Shown: piece after piece, positions 13,606 through 21,695 of the stretch
Layout of the letters: every line of letters starts with the position of its first letter
Numbering within the stretch: position 1 is the stretch's first letter
DNA from: a virus
Length of the DNA stretch: 38,880 nt
Virus record (IMG/VR): IMGVR_UViG_3300022594_000012
Span: 1-38,880 of that record
Direction: 5' to 3' (one strand)
The notes under the pieces: model-generated
The model's database searches: none
The model's input: only the letters and a program-made list of their open reading frames with translations
What the model was told of the DNA's origin: nothing
Program-made: the position numbers and the translations under genes

Positions 13606-16236
13606 ATGTCCAAGTCATATTTAACGGGTATAAACCTAAACGCCAACCCTTTGATGAACGCAAAGGTGCACGTTTGGGGCAGCTCACCCGCTTCATCACC
13701 AAACGTTACTCCAGACGGTACTACTGCCGTAGAAGGTATGATTTCTTCTTATCAGGGAACGTTATACGTATACAAAGGCATTTCTGGTTCTGGAGGTGCT
13801 TGGGCTGCCCTATCTATTACAAGTGGAACAGTTACTGCTGTAACTGGTACTTCCCCGGTTGTTTCTAGTGGTGGAAATACGCCTGCAATCTCTTTGGCTT
13901 CTGGTTACGGAGATACTCTAAACCCATACGCTTCTAAATCTGCAAACTACATTCTAGCCACCCCTAATGGTACCACTGGCGCACCTTCTTTTCGAGCCCT
14001 TGTTTCTGCTGACCTCCCATCTATTGGTAATATTACAAACGCTGGTGCTATTGGCTCTACTTCTGGCCTCGTAGCAGTTACTACTACTTCCGGTGTACTA
14101 ACTACTGCTACTAACACAAACCAGTCTTCTTCAACTTTCCTTCGAGGAGACCTTACTTGGGTAACTCCTACAGATACTAACTATTACCCTACTGCAGTAA
14201 CAATGACTGCAGGAACCACTGCTGGACCACTCGTTGGTCTAACAATGAACTCTGGCTCAGTGACTTCGGCTGCTATTCCGGCAGCAGGTTCTGGAGCTTC
14301 TGGTGTGGTTGTTACGGGTGCCCAGACATTCGATGGCGCTAAGACATTTACGAACCAAGCTACGTTTAACGGTGGTGCGGTAATCGCTGCTGGTCAGACA
14401 CTAAACATGACCAACAACCGAATTACTAACCTTGCTGAACCTGTGTCAAACAGTGATGCTGCAACTAAGTACTACGTAGACAACGTATCTGTTGGTGTTA
14501 ATGCGCACGATGCTGTTGCGGGTGTAGTTGCTGGGTTTACTGGCACATATTTTCCTGGTGGCGGTACTGCAACAAGCGTATCTGGTAACGTTAACACAAA
14601 TACTCTTTCTGTAACTAACAGCGGATTTAATATTGCAGTTGGTCAAACTGTTGCAGGTAGCTCAAACATTCCTACTGGAGCTATTGTAACGTCGGCAAGC
14701 GCACCTAATGGTACTGGCATTACAGTAACTATTGACAAAAACTTAACGGGCACTCTGTCTGCAAACCCATCTATCACTTTCTTGGGTGCTGATGGTGGCA
14801 CTGGTGTTGGCGCAACGCTTACCGCTTCTGCCGTTGGAATCCTTAAATCATCCGATACTAACAGCCAGTACTCTTTTGTTGCTGGTGACCGTGTTCTTCT
14901 ATTGTCGCAGACTACCTCTACTCAAAACGGTGTATACGTTGTAACCACTGCTGGTACAGCTTCTGTTGCTGCTGTATTGACCCGTGCCACAGACTATGAC
15001 AACAGCGAATGGGGCGACATTGCTGCTGGTGACCTAGTGTATGTTATCAACGGTGGTAACGGGGCGGGAACGTATACTTACGGAGGTACTCAGTGGGTTC
15101 AGACTACTAAAGGTATTGCAACAATTGGCTCCGGTGCCAACATTAAGTACAGCGTGCTTATCGGTACTGACAGTCCTTCATTCACGCAGTTCTCTGGTGT
15201 AAACACTGTTCCGTTTGCTACTACTACCTCCGTGGGTATTGCATCCTTCTCAAGCACCTATTTTAGCGTAAATGGTGTTGGTGGAGTTAGCCTTAGCAGC
15301 CTTGGTGCTCTAAACGCAGCTTCAGCAACCAGTGCTACAAATGCAACTAACGTTGCCACAACGTTAGCCTCTTCTAGCTCTACATTTTACCCTACATTTG
15401 TAGGAAGTACCACAAACGGCAACCAGGCAATTAACAACGCTACAACCCTTAGCTTTGTTCCTTCTACTGGTGCCCTAACTGCAGGTTCATTGATTGCTGG
15501 AACTTTAACCGGTGTATCTGGAACATCGTTGGACATTTCGACCCCAGGAGCCGCGACCAGCTCTAACGTCACTATTAAAACGGGTGCAAGCTCTGCCACT
15601 GCTTCTGGAACTATAACAATTGCTACTGGAACAACTAGCCAGACTGGTGGTACTTCTGGAGCTCTTACTCTAAATACCGGTACTGGTGGTGGTACTGCAA
15701 ACAGCTCTGGTGCCATAACAATCCAAACTGGAAACGGTTCAGGAACGTCAGGTAGCTCTGGAAACGTAACTATTGATTCGGGCTCACAGAATGGTAGTGG
15801 AACTTCTGGAACTATATATCTTGGTAACAATTACTCACCTACAATATCAATTGGTAGAACTTCAGGAACAACTACCACTATTTACGGCGCAGTCCAGATG
15901 CCTCAAGTTGGTACTTCTGGTTTTGTGAAAGCCGGTGCTAGCGGAGCGCTGAGTACGTCAACTATTGCGTATGGTGATTTGCCTACTACATCGCTGACTG
16001 CTGTCACAACTACTGGTATTGCTCGTAAAACAACTGCATCAGCAACTACCGGTGCGGGAACCACTATTACCGTGAACCACGGTTTTGGCCAGTGGGTTCA
16101 CGCTCAGTTGTTTGATGCAAGCGGTAACCTTGTTGAAGTTGATATCCAAAACAGTGCAACCAGCAACGGAACAACCATATTTACCTTTGCTGTTACTCAG
16201 GGTGCTACAACATTTAACTACGTAATTATTGGATAG
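13606..16236 (+). CDS. Large fibre protein, 876 residues, repetitive beta structure
   Basis: AAGGAAATGAA precedes ATG. Low-complexity Gly/Ser/Thr/Ala sequence fills most of the protein. A fibre motif TFDGAKTFTNQATFNGG (about 241-257) leads into NRITNLAEPVSNSDAATKYY (271-290), widespread in phage tail fibres. Residues 322-392 form a beta module (NIAVGQTVAGSSNIPTGAIV) that is also found in the sheath. A central segment with SSNVTIKTG, SGTITIATG, SGALTLNTG, SGAITIQTG and SGNVTIDSG (about 645-750) is a regular repeat, probably a beta-helix stalk. The last 75 residues (TVNHGFGQWVHAQLFDASGN) form a terminal domain shared with the gene at 13165. Likely an adhesin. Confidence 0.85.
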   Translation: MSKSYLTGINLNANPLMNAKVHVWGSSPASSPNVTPDGTTAVEGMISSYQGTLYVYKGISGSGGAWAALSITSGTVTAVTGTSPVVSSGGNTPAISLASGYGDTLNPYASKSANYILATPNGTTGAPSFRALVSADLPSIGNITNAGAIGSTSGLVAVTTTSGVLTTATNTNQSSSTFLRGDLTWVTPTDTNYYPTAVTMTAGTTAGPLVGLTMNSGSVTSAAIPAAGSGASGVVVTGAQTFDGAKTFTNQATFNGGAVIAAGQTLNMTNNRITNLAEPVSNSDAATKYYVDNVSVGVNAHDAVAGVVAGFTGTYFPGGGTATSVSGNVNTNTLSVTNSGFNIAVGQTVAGSSNIPTGAIVTSASAPNGTGITVTIDKNLTGTLSANPSITFLGADGGTGVGATLTASAVGILKSSDTNSQYSFVAGDRVLLLSQTTSTQNGVYVVTTAGTASVAAVLTRATDYDNSEWGDIAAGDLVYVINGGNGAGTYTYGGTQWVQTTKGIATIGSGANIKYSVLIGTDSPSFTQFSGVNTVPFATTTSVGIASFSSTYFSVNGVGGVSLSSLGALNAASATSATNATNVATTLASSSSTFYPTFVGSTTNGNQAINNATTLSFVPSTGALTAGSLIAGTLTGVSGTSLDISTPGAATSSNVTIKTGASSATASGTITIATGTTSQTGGTSGALTLNTGTGGGTANSSGAITIQTGNGSGTSGSSGNVTIDSGSQNGSGTSGTIYLGNNYSPTISIGRTSGTTTTIYGAVQMPQVGTSGFVKAGASGALSTSTIAYGDLPTTSLTAVTTTGIARKTTASATTGAGTTITVNHGFGQWVHAQLFDASGNLVEVDIQNSATSNGTTIFTFAVTQGATTFNYVIIG

Positions 16237-16245
16237 TATTAGTCT

Positions 16246-17442
16246 ATGACTAAAAAATATTTAAACAATATCGATTTAAATGGCACACTAACTATTCAAG
16301 GTTCTGGTGGAACTAATGGATATTTTTTAAAAACCGACGGTTCGGGAAATATTTCTTGGGCTTCTCTATCTGGTTCCCTTGGGTATGTTGGTGGCTATCA
16401 AACTACTGCTGCGGCAGGTACGTCAGTTGCGCTTACAGGAATAAACTCCTTAACTAGCACGTCTACACTTACACTGACTACTCCAAGCATAGGTGCGTCC
16501 GGTGGTACCGGGTCATCAACTACACTAACTTCAGGAAGCGTAACCGTTAGCAATGCTTCTGGAAGCTCTACTAGCGGTAACACTGTCATAACCTCTGGTG
16601 CAGCAACGTTATCAAACGCCGGTAACTCGAGCGGTACCGCAACAGCTGGAAATATCTCTTTAGATACTGGCCTTGCTTCGGCTGCTAATGGTTTGGCATT
16701 TGTAAACCAAGGAAGCATTTCAATTGGTGCTGTAAACTCGACTCAAATTCAAATAGGAAACTCGACTAGCACTACTCTACTAGGTGGCCAAACAACTTAT
16801 TCTGCAGGAACTTCATCATTTCCTCCAATAAAACTAACTTCTGGAACAAATACCGCATCTGCAATTGCTGGAGCAATTGAGTACAACGGTGACTTACTGA
16901 CCCTTGTTCACTCTGGAACTGCAGCGGGTAGAAACATGGTTCAGGCAACTGCTTGGGCATATTCAAACGCAAACTCGACCCCTGCAACAACCACAACTCC
17001 AGTATCAATTTTTCAAGCCGGTGCTCAGAAGCTCACGCTAGAAGCAGGAAAGACTTATTACTTTAAGCTTAACTTAGGATTTATTGCTACATTCACTTCT
17101 GGTACTGCATCTATTCAACTAGTACCTACTTTCTCTAACGCACCTGTAAGCATTAACTACACTGCCCTATATCACCCAGGAACTGCGGGTAACGCGCAGG
17201 CATATAGAGTTTCATCAACAACCGCAACTGCAATTAGCCCATCAATTACAGCTACCCAAACCAACGCTGGCGTAATTGTTGAGGGATATTTCCAGTCAAA
17301 CGCTACTACAGGTGGAACCGTTGAATTTAAGTTTCAAATGTCTACTACTGGTAGCTCTACGGTAGTAATTAACGGCTCATACCAGCAAATTACCAAAATT
17401 GGTACTGGTGTTCCTGCTGTGGTTTCTGGTGCTTGGGCTTAA
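16246..17442 (+). CDS. Fibre protein with beta-helix repeats and globular tail
   Basis: Ten bases after the previous stop; no clear ribosome site, so translation is probably coupled. The 398-residue product begins MTKKYLNNIDLNG, like the previous fibre (MSKSYLTGINLNA), so the two N-termini probably share an attachment region. Residues 60-190 have repeats of the kind TLTSGSVTVSNASGSS, NTVITSGAATLSN, GNISLDTG, matching the stalk repeat of the larger fibre. From about 210 on there is a globular beta domain with KLTLEAGKTYYFKLNLGF and SITATQTNAGVIVEGYF, TNF/C1q-like by pattern, possibly the receptor-binding end. Confidence 0.8.
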   Translation: MTKKYLNNIDLNGTLTIQGSGGTNGYFLKTDGSGNISWASLSGSLGYVGGYQTTAAAGTSVALTGINSLTSTSTLTLTTPSIGASGGTGSSTTLTSGSVTVSNASGSSTSGNTVITSGAATLSNAGNSSGTATAGNISLDTGLASAANGLAFVNQGSISIGAVNSTQIQIGNSTSTTLLGGQTTYSAGTSSFPPIKLTSGTNTASAIAGAIEYNGDLLTLVHSGTAAGRNMVQATAWAYSNANSTPATTTTPVSIFQAGAQKLTLEAGKTYYFKLNLGFIATFTSGTASIQLVPTFSNAPVSINYTALYHPGTAGNAQAYRVSSTTATAISPSITATQTNAGVIVEGYFQSNATTGGTVEFKFQMSTTGSSTVVINGSYQQITKIGTGVPAVVSGAWA

Positions 17443-17489
17443 TTAGTCCAAGTTTAGCCGTACAATAAAAGAAGACTCTAGGAGATACA

Positions 17490-18434
17490 ATGCCAGCAAA
17501 AACTACTATCAAACTTAGGGCGGGAACCCAGTCTGGCTGGGCTAGCACCGCCATGACTCAAGCCCTAACTAGCTCATTAATTACTACTGATGCTAGTGGT
17601 AACTTGGTTGCTAGGTATACCATTACAGGTTCTAGCCACACAATTACTGTTGGTCAAGTTCTTACTATTACTGGCGTTACTGTAGCTAGCGGCAACCTTC
17701 CTTACAATATTTCTGGCGGTGTTGTTAGCGGAATTGCCACTACTACGTTTGATATCAAAGTTCCTTCTGGCACTACTGCTGGTGCAGGTTCTGGCGGAAG
17801 CGCCGTTCTTGTTGTTCTAGCTACTGGTGAGGCCGCTGTTGAGACAGATACGTTTAGCCTAAAAGTTGGCGATGGCACAACTGACTGGACAAATATTCCA
17901 TATATTGGTGTACCAAACTTCTATTTAGTCCCTGGCCAAACATCTCTTTCAAATTCTACATCTCCACAGGATTTGTTTGAAAAAAAACTTCCACTTACTC
18001 CAAATACTAACTACCGATTTAAAATTGAGTTTATGCTTGTAGGAATTACTGGAATTAGTAAACACATTACTTTTTCTTTTAAACAGAGTGGTTCCGGACT
18101 GACTGGTTGGAACTTTGCTAGACTTCAATGGTCTGGTGGTACAAACACTAGTGGTACGTATGGTAAATCTACTTCACCTTTTACTGGTTTTGGATTTGCC
18201 GCAACAGTTGGGGCAATTGAAACCGGCTTAATTTTGTACGCAGACAATGCTGACGGTATTGTGTACGCCACAATTGAGGGCATTTTTCAAACTGGTAACG
18301 GTCCCTCTAACTTTGAGCCTAGACTTACATTCAGTGCTACACCGGGAATTAGTGTACAAAATCTAGCTGGTAGCTATGCGACCGTTGAGCAACTATCCCC
18401 TGCAACGATTAACTCCAAGGGTGCTTGGGTCTAG
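17490..18434 (+). CDS. Fibre protein: Mtd_N-like domain split by an inserted beta module, then globular tail
   Basis: AGGAG precedes ATG; 314 residues. The start LRAGTQSGWAST (9-20) and the block ATGEAAVETDTFSLKVGDGTTDW (111-133, shown in pieces as ATGEAAVETD and KVGDGTTDW) correspond to the first and second halves of the N-terminal domain of the gene at 13165 (RRDTAANWTS and ASGEIGVETD). About 85 residues, 25-109, lie between the halves and match the beta module of other virion proteins (HTITVGQVLTITGVT). Residues 150-314 are a beta domain (TNYRFKIEFMLVGI; IVYATIEGIFQTG) like the end of the gene at 16246. A fibre or surface adhesin is likely. Confidence 0.8.
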   Translation: MPAKTTIKLRAGTQSGWASTAMTQALTSSLITTDASGNLVARYTITGSSHTITVGQVLTITGVTVASGNLPYNISGGVVSGIATTTFDIKVPSGTTAGAGSGGSAVLVVLATGEAAVETDTFSLKVGDGTTDWTNIPYIGVPNFYLVPGQTSLSNSTSPQDLFEKKLPLTPNTNYRFKIEFMLVGITGISKHITFSFKQSGSGLTGWNFARLQWSGGTNTSGTYGKSTSPFTGFGFAATVGAIETGLILYADNADGIVYATIEGIFQTGNGPSNFEPRLTFSATPGISVQNLAGSYATVEQLSPATINSKGAWV

Positions 18435-18436
18435 TA

Positions 18437-19039
18437 ATGCGTAGCTCAGACGTTCAGGGTAGATTTAATATAGATTACGAGGCAAAGTCTCTTTACGAAG
18501 GGATTGCTGAAGACCTGGGCGGCACCGTTGGTACTGAAGTTAGCTGGTGGCAATGGTCAGATACCTACTTGGCAGAAAACTACACTGATATCGTAGATGA
18601 TGTCTATGACGTATCTAGCTCAGTTGTTGGTAAAGGTCGAATTTGGCAGTCACCAATCACCGTACCAGTCGTAATGGCTCAGCTTATTCGTTCAACCAAC
18701 GTTATGAACGAACGTGGTTTCTATGTGTCGGATACACTTCGTCTAGTTATCAATATTGATACCATTACAGAATACGTTCCGGATGTTCTAGCTAATCCTT
18801 CTAACCACATCAAGGACCGCATCGTTTATCGTGGAGAAGTATTTGTTCCTACTCGCGTACTTCCTAGAGGTGCGTTTGGAACTCGCTACGCTGTTGCAAC
18901 TATTGACTGCAACCAGATGAACTCTGAAGAGTTGGTCAATGACCCACAGTTTCAGGCTTACGCCTCACCTTCTGTGGCTGATTTTAGAACTTATGGATAC
19001 GGAAATGGCGCTTATGGCGCAGATAGCTATGGAGAGTAA
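18437..19039 (+). CDS. Probable neck / head-closure protein
   Basis: ATG 18437, two bases after the previous stop, is preferred over TTG 18425; 200 residues. The sequence is compact with no repeats: VSWWQWSDTYLAENYTDIVDDVYD, then ITVPVVMAQLIRSTNVMNERGFY and LRLVINIDTITEYVPD, KDRIVYRGEVFVPTRV. The RIVYRGEVFVPTRV part with a small beta barrel is what one expects for head-closure/stopper proteins, which sit between connector and tail. Identity is by position and general shape; I do not recognise a named family. It lies inside a block of fibre genes. Confidence 0.55.
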   Translation: MRSSDVQGRFNIDYEAKSLYEGIAEDLGGTVGTEVSWWQWSDTYLAENYTDIVDDVYDVSSSVVGKGRIWQSPITVPVVMAQLIRSTNVMNERGFYVSDTLRLVINIDTITEYVPDVLANPSNHIKDRIVYRGEVFVPTRVLPRGAFGTRYAVATIDCNQMNSEELVNDPQFQAYASPSVADFRTYGYGNGAYGADSYGE

Positions 19040-19041
19040 TT

Positions 19042-19875
19042 ATGCCACTTGTTAAGCCAACTATTGGTCAGATGAACTGGGGTACAACCCTAAATGCTGC
19101 CCTTGATTACCTAAACACTGACACATCTTCTATGCTGAACTTGGGCAATAGCGTTATCCCAACTACTGATAACGCAGTTACTCTTGGAAGTTCTAGTAAA
19201 AGATTCGCACACCTATACCTTGGTCCTGGAACCCTAAACATCACTGACTCAGTGCTAAGCACTAACGCTGCTATTACGGTAAGCAACGGTGTATTTAACA
19301 TAAATGGAATTACTCAAGCTCAGCTTCCTAGTATTAAACTTACTACCCTAACTTTTGCTGACAATACCTCCATGACAACGGCTGCTAAGCCTTTATATAA
19401 TGGTTCATTTGAGAGCACAGCTTTACAGGTATCTGGTGGAACGACCACTGCTAACCTTGTTACTGTAACTGGAGCTACAAATTCAAAAGGTATTTCGTAC
19501 GATAGTGGTGCTACCAATTCTAAAATTACTTACGCTAATGCTGGGGATTATTACATAAGTTTTAACGGTCAATTTAGGTTTTCTGGTGGAGCTAGCTCAT
19601 ATGACGTTACTGTTTGGTACGCAAAAAACGGAACTCCAGTAACTAACTCTGCTTACACCTACACTTTAACAAGTGCCCAAAATTCTCAAGTACTAGCTAA
19701 CATAACAGACATAGTTACATTAGCTGCTGGAGATTATATTCAGTTCTATTGGTATACACCGGTAGCTCCATCTACAGGACCAAATGGTATTTATCTTTGG
19801 CCAACTTCTGCCGGAACTAACCCGACCAGACCTGCTTCTCCAAGCGTAAATATTAATACATATAACGTAGGTTAA
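19042..19875 (+). CDS. Fibre protein with C1q/TNF-like tail domain
   Basis: GGAGAG at the end of the previous gene serves as ribosome site; 277 residues. The N-terminal part contains PLVKPTIGQMNWGTTLNAALD, then NAVTLGSSSKRFAHLYLGPGT (two overlapping pieces: AVTLGSSSKRF and HLYLGPGTLN), a repeat common in fibre stalks. Residues about 120-255 have the layout of a C1q/TNF-like jelly roll: YNGSFESTALQV, NAGDYYISFNGQFRF, VTVWYAKNGTPV, LAAGDYIQFYWYT. Such domains form trimers and bind ligands at the fibre tip. The protein closes the fibre block before the small basic genes. Confidence 0.8.
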   Translation: MPLVKPTIGQMNWGTTLNAALDYLNTDTSSMLNLGNSVIPTTDNAVTLGSSSKRFAHLYLGPGTLNITDSVLSTNAAITVSNGVFNINGITQAQLPSIKLTTLTFADNTSMTTAAKPLYNGSFESTALQVSGGTTTANLVTVTGATNSKGISYDSGATNSKITYANAGDYYISFNGQFRFSGGASSYDVTVWYAKNGTPVTNSAYTYTLTSAQNSQVLANITDIVTLAAGDYIQFYWYTPVAPSTGPNGIYLWPTSAGTNPTRPASPSVNINTYNVG

Positions 19876-19879
19876 TATA

Positions 19880-20005
19880 ATGCCTTTCCTTTCTCAATCT
19901 CAGCGTGCATGGATGTACGCAAATAAGCCAGAAATGGCTAAAGAGTGGGAAAAGCACACCAAAAAGAAAAAGAAACTACCTAAGAAGGTAAAACATGGCA
20001 AGTAA
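19880..20005 (+). CDS. 41-residue basic protein of a common phage family (PFLSQSQRAWM)
   Basis: ATG 19880 lies four bases after the previous stop. The peptide starts MPFLSQSQRAWMYANKPEMA and ends in a run of lysines (HTKKKKKLPKKVKHGK). The pattern PFxSxxQRxWMxAxxPxxAxxW is widespread as a short protein in phages and plasmids; its role is unknown. It overlaps the next gene by 11 bases in another frame. This begins a chain of ten tiny coupled genes. Confidence 0.8.
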   Translation: MPFLSQSQRAWMYANKPEMAKEWEKHTKKKKKLPKKVKHGK

Positions 20006-20153
20006 AACTGTTAAAATTGCAAAGACTAAGACTTCACGTCCTAAGAAAAATGGTAAGGCACCAGAGACTGTTAAGTCTCACCACTTGGCCAAAGCTACTG
20101 GTAAAAAGGCAAAAGGTGCTGTAAACACTAGCTCAAACTACGGAGTAAAATAA
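19995..20153 (+). CDS. 52-residue Lys-rich protein
   Basis: ATG 19995 overlaps the previous gene by 11 bases and the TAA shares its last base with the next ATG (TAATG). The peptide is very basic (KTVKIAKTKTSRPKKNGKA) with SHHLAKATGKKAKG in the middle. No known family. The overlap pattern, identical at most junctions of this chain, supports that it is a real gene. Confidence 0.75.
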   Translation: MASKTVKIAKTKTSRPKKNGKAPETVKSHHLAKATGKKAKGAVNTSSNYGVK

Positions 20154-20296
20154 TGCAACGCCAAAACCACAAGATTAAAACAAATGAGAAGAACACTCGT
20201 GACCGTATCGGTCGCGGTGGCAAGACTGTGCTGGGTAAGCACGCTGGCCACGTTCCAAAGCCGCCAAAGCGCATTGAACCAAAGAAGGGCAAATAA
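20153..20296 (+). CDS. 47-residue basic protein
   Basis: TAATG overlap at both ends. The peptide is rich in Lys, Arg, His and Gly (RDRIGRGGKTVLGKHAGHVP, then PKPPKRIEPKKGK), with no acidic cluster. Probably binds nucleic acid or another acidic surface; no family recognised. Confidence 0.75.
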   Translation: MQRQNHKIKTNEKNTRDRIGRGGKTVLGKHAGHVPKPPKRIEPKKGK

Positions 20297-20622
20297 TGGC
20301 TGAGAAGAAGAAGCACGCTAAAACTGCTGCTTGGACTCGTGCAGAGGGCAAAAACCCTCACGGTGGTTTGAACGCCAAGGGTCGTGCAAGTGCTAAGGCT
20401 GAGGGACACAACTTGAAAGCTCCAGTCAAGTCAGGAAATAACCCTAGACGGGCTTCTTTCCTAGCTAGAATGGCCGGAAATCCTGGTCCTGAGAGAAAGC
20501 CTAACGGTGAGCCTACTCGTCTCCTGCTGTCACTAGAGGCCTGGGGAGCGTCATCTAAAGCAGATGCTCGTAAGAAGGCTGCGGCTATCCGCAAGGCCAA
20601 CGAGGGCAAAAAGAACAAGTAA
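20296..20622 (+). CDS. DUF6321-like basic protein
   Basis: The 108-residue protein contains AAWTRAEGKNPHGGLNAKGR (11-30), then NLKAPVKSGNNPRRASFLARM, matching the DUF6321 pattern seen in many phage and viral genomes. The end is rich in Ala, Lys and Arg (KADARKKAAAIRKANEGKKNK in part). The family has no assigned role. TAATG overlaps on both sides place it in the same transcript as its neighbours. Confidence 0.8.
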   Translation: MAEKKKHAKTAAWTRAEGKNPHGGLNAKGRASAKAEGHNLKAPVKSGNNPRRASFLARMAGNPGPERKPNGEPTRLLLSLEAWGASSKADARKKAAAIRKANEGKKNK

Positions 20623-20936
20623 TGGGCGCCCGTAAAGTTGCTCGCATAGTACATACCGTTGTAGGTATTACTAGCTCTGATAACCCCGCTGAAAAAGCGG
20701 GCAAGGTTGTAGCTGCTGCGGTAACTGCTGCCCACCCAGTTGTGGGACGTGTTCTCAGAAAACCAATTCGTAAAGCAACTGAGGCAGTTGTAAACAAAGG
20801 AATTGAAATTGCAAAAAAGCCTGAAGTTCAGGCAGCTGTAAAAAATACGGTTTCCACCGCAGGTCGCCACGCTAGGTCTTTAATGGACCAGGGAGTGCGA
20901 AAAGCGAAGGCGTTTAGAGAAGGTAAAAATGGCTGA
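20622..20936 (+). CDS. Basic, Ala/Val-rich helical protein of 104 residues
   Basis: Starts at TAATG and overlaps the next gene by eight bases. The N-terminal half has a moderately hydrophobic helical region (VVAAAVTAAHPVVGRVLRKP) and the C-terminal half basic amphipathic helices (KKPEVQAAVKNTVSTAGR; SLMDQGVRKAKAFREGKNG). It could associate with membranes or DNA. No family recognised. Confidence 0.75.
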   Translation: MGARKVARIVHTVVGITSSDNPAEKAGKVVAAAVTAAHPVVGRVLRKPIRKATEAVVNKGIEIAKKPEVQAAVKNTVSTAGRHARSLMDQGVRKAKAFREGKNG

Positions 20937-21210
20937 AACTAAGAAATTTGGGCCCTATAAGGGTTCTGCTGCTAATGGTGGCCGCCCTATTTATGTATAT
21001 AAAACTAAGGGCAAAGATGGTAAATGGCACACCACTTCTAAGAACAAAGCTCGTGCAGACTACGAAGGCAAGCACGGTAAGCTACCTAGAGATACCGATG
21101 TTGACCACAAAAACAACAAGCATGATGATGACCGTAAGTCTAACCTACGTCCTCTAAAGCATGGTAAGAACACCGCTAAAGAAAACAAACGTAGAGCTGG
21201 TAAAAAATGA
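20929..21210 (+). CDS. Small HNH-like nuclease within the basic gene chain
   Basis: The 93-residue product ends with an HNH-like core: DTDVDHKNNKHDDDRKSNLR (Asp59-His60, Asn72), then PLKHGKNTAKENKRR with His78. There are no zinc cysteines, unlike the larger HNH protein at 21970. The N-terminal part (GRPIYVYKTKGKDGKWHTT) is a small beta segment, similar to DNA-binding parts of HNH homing enzymes. Likely cuts or nicks DNA; whether it is a homing enzyme or part of packaging is unknown. It overlaps neighbours on both sides, so it is integrated into the operon rather than a free insertion. Confidence 0.75.
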   Translation: MAETKKFGPYKGSAANGGRPIYVYKTKGKDGKWHTTSKNKARADYEGKHGKLPRDTDVDHKNNKHDDDRKSNLRPLKHGKNTAKENKRRAGKK

Positions 21211-21362
21211 TTTATGATGATATGGTAAAACAAACGGGCATAGACCCGTTGGCTCCACAGACTTTTGAGCAATACCCGCCACTTAGTGCGGAGCAGCAAA
21301 AGATTGTCGATAGAATAGACCCTAAGATTATAGGCCAAGTGGCAGAAAGTCAGGGAATGTAA
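21207..21362 (+). CDS. 51-residue non-basic protein in the small-gene chain
   Basis: Starts at an ATGA overlap with the HNH-like gene and ends at a TAATG overlap with the next. Unlike its neighbours it is slightly acidic: DPLAPQTFEQYPPLSAEQQK, then IVDRIDPKIIGQVAESQGM. No motif recognised. It could be an antagonist or partner of the basic products. Confidence 0.7.
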   Translation: MIYDDMVKQTGIDPLAPQTFEQYPPLSAEQQKIVDRIDPKIIGQVAESQGM

Positions 21363-21427
21363 TGCCTGAATGCAAGTGCGACAACTGTGGTTGTGGCAAG
21401 AAAGAAGAATCAAATGGCAATGTGTAA
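21362..21427 (+). CDS. 21-residue cysteine-rich microprotein
   Basis: A 22-codon ORF beginning at TAATG and overlapping the next gene by 14 bases. The sequence MPECKCDNCGCGKKEESNGNV has Cys at 4, 6, 9 and 11, closely matching the start of the next protein (MAMCKCGKCAECKK). The four cysteines could bind a metal ion. The gene is below most size limits for gene calling, but the overlaps and the paralogous neighbour support it. Confidence 0.5.
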   Translation: MPECKCDNCGCGKKEESNGNV

Positions 21428-21695
21428 GTGTGGCAAGTGCGCTGAATGTAAGAAGCGTATGGCCGACAAGAAGAAGACCGGCAAGAAGATGCCACCATGG
21501 ATTGGCACTGCTGCTGACAAGAAGCAAGACGCTAAGACCGAAAAGGGTATGACTCCTGCTGAAAAGAAAAAGTTTGAAAAGGCAGACGCCAAGATGGACA
21601 AGGACAAGTCTTTGACCAAGAAGGAAGACACCAAGAAGGACAATGCCTTGGCAAAGCGCATTAAGGCAGCCGACAAAGGAAAGAAGAAGAAATAA
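21414..21695 (+). CDS. Basic protein with N-terminal CxCxxCxxC cluster
   Basis: ATG 21414 is chosen (ATG 21420 is possible). The 93-residue protein starts MAMCKCGKCAECKK with Cys 4, 6, 9 and 12, followed by an almost purely charged sequence rich in Lys and Asp (KKKTGKKMPPW; MTPAEKKKFEKADAKMDKDK). The cluster probably binds a metal. The rest resembles histone-tail-like disordered proteins. Ends at a TAATG overlap. Confidence 0.75.
   Translation: MAMCKCGKCAECKKRMADKKKTGKKMPPWIGTAADKKQDAKTEKGMTPAEKKKFEKADAKMDKDKSLTKKEDTKKDNALAKRIKAADKGKKKK

Noticed and set aside
15530-15830. Repeats that could look like a CRISPR array
   Set aside because: The repeats are imperfect, in frame and encode a periodic protein stalk; there are no constant repeats with unique spacers and no cas genes.
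15387-15830. - strand ORF of 147 codons rich in Val and Pro
   Set aside because: It is the reverse reading of Gly/Thr/Ser-rich fibre repeats; similar shadows occur opposite all fibre genes.
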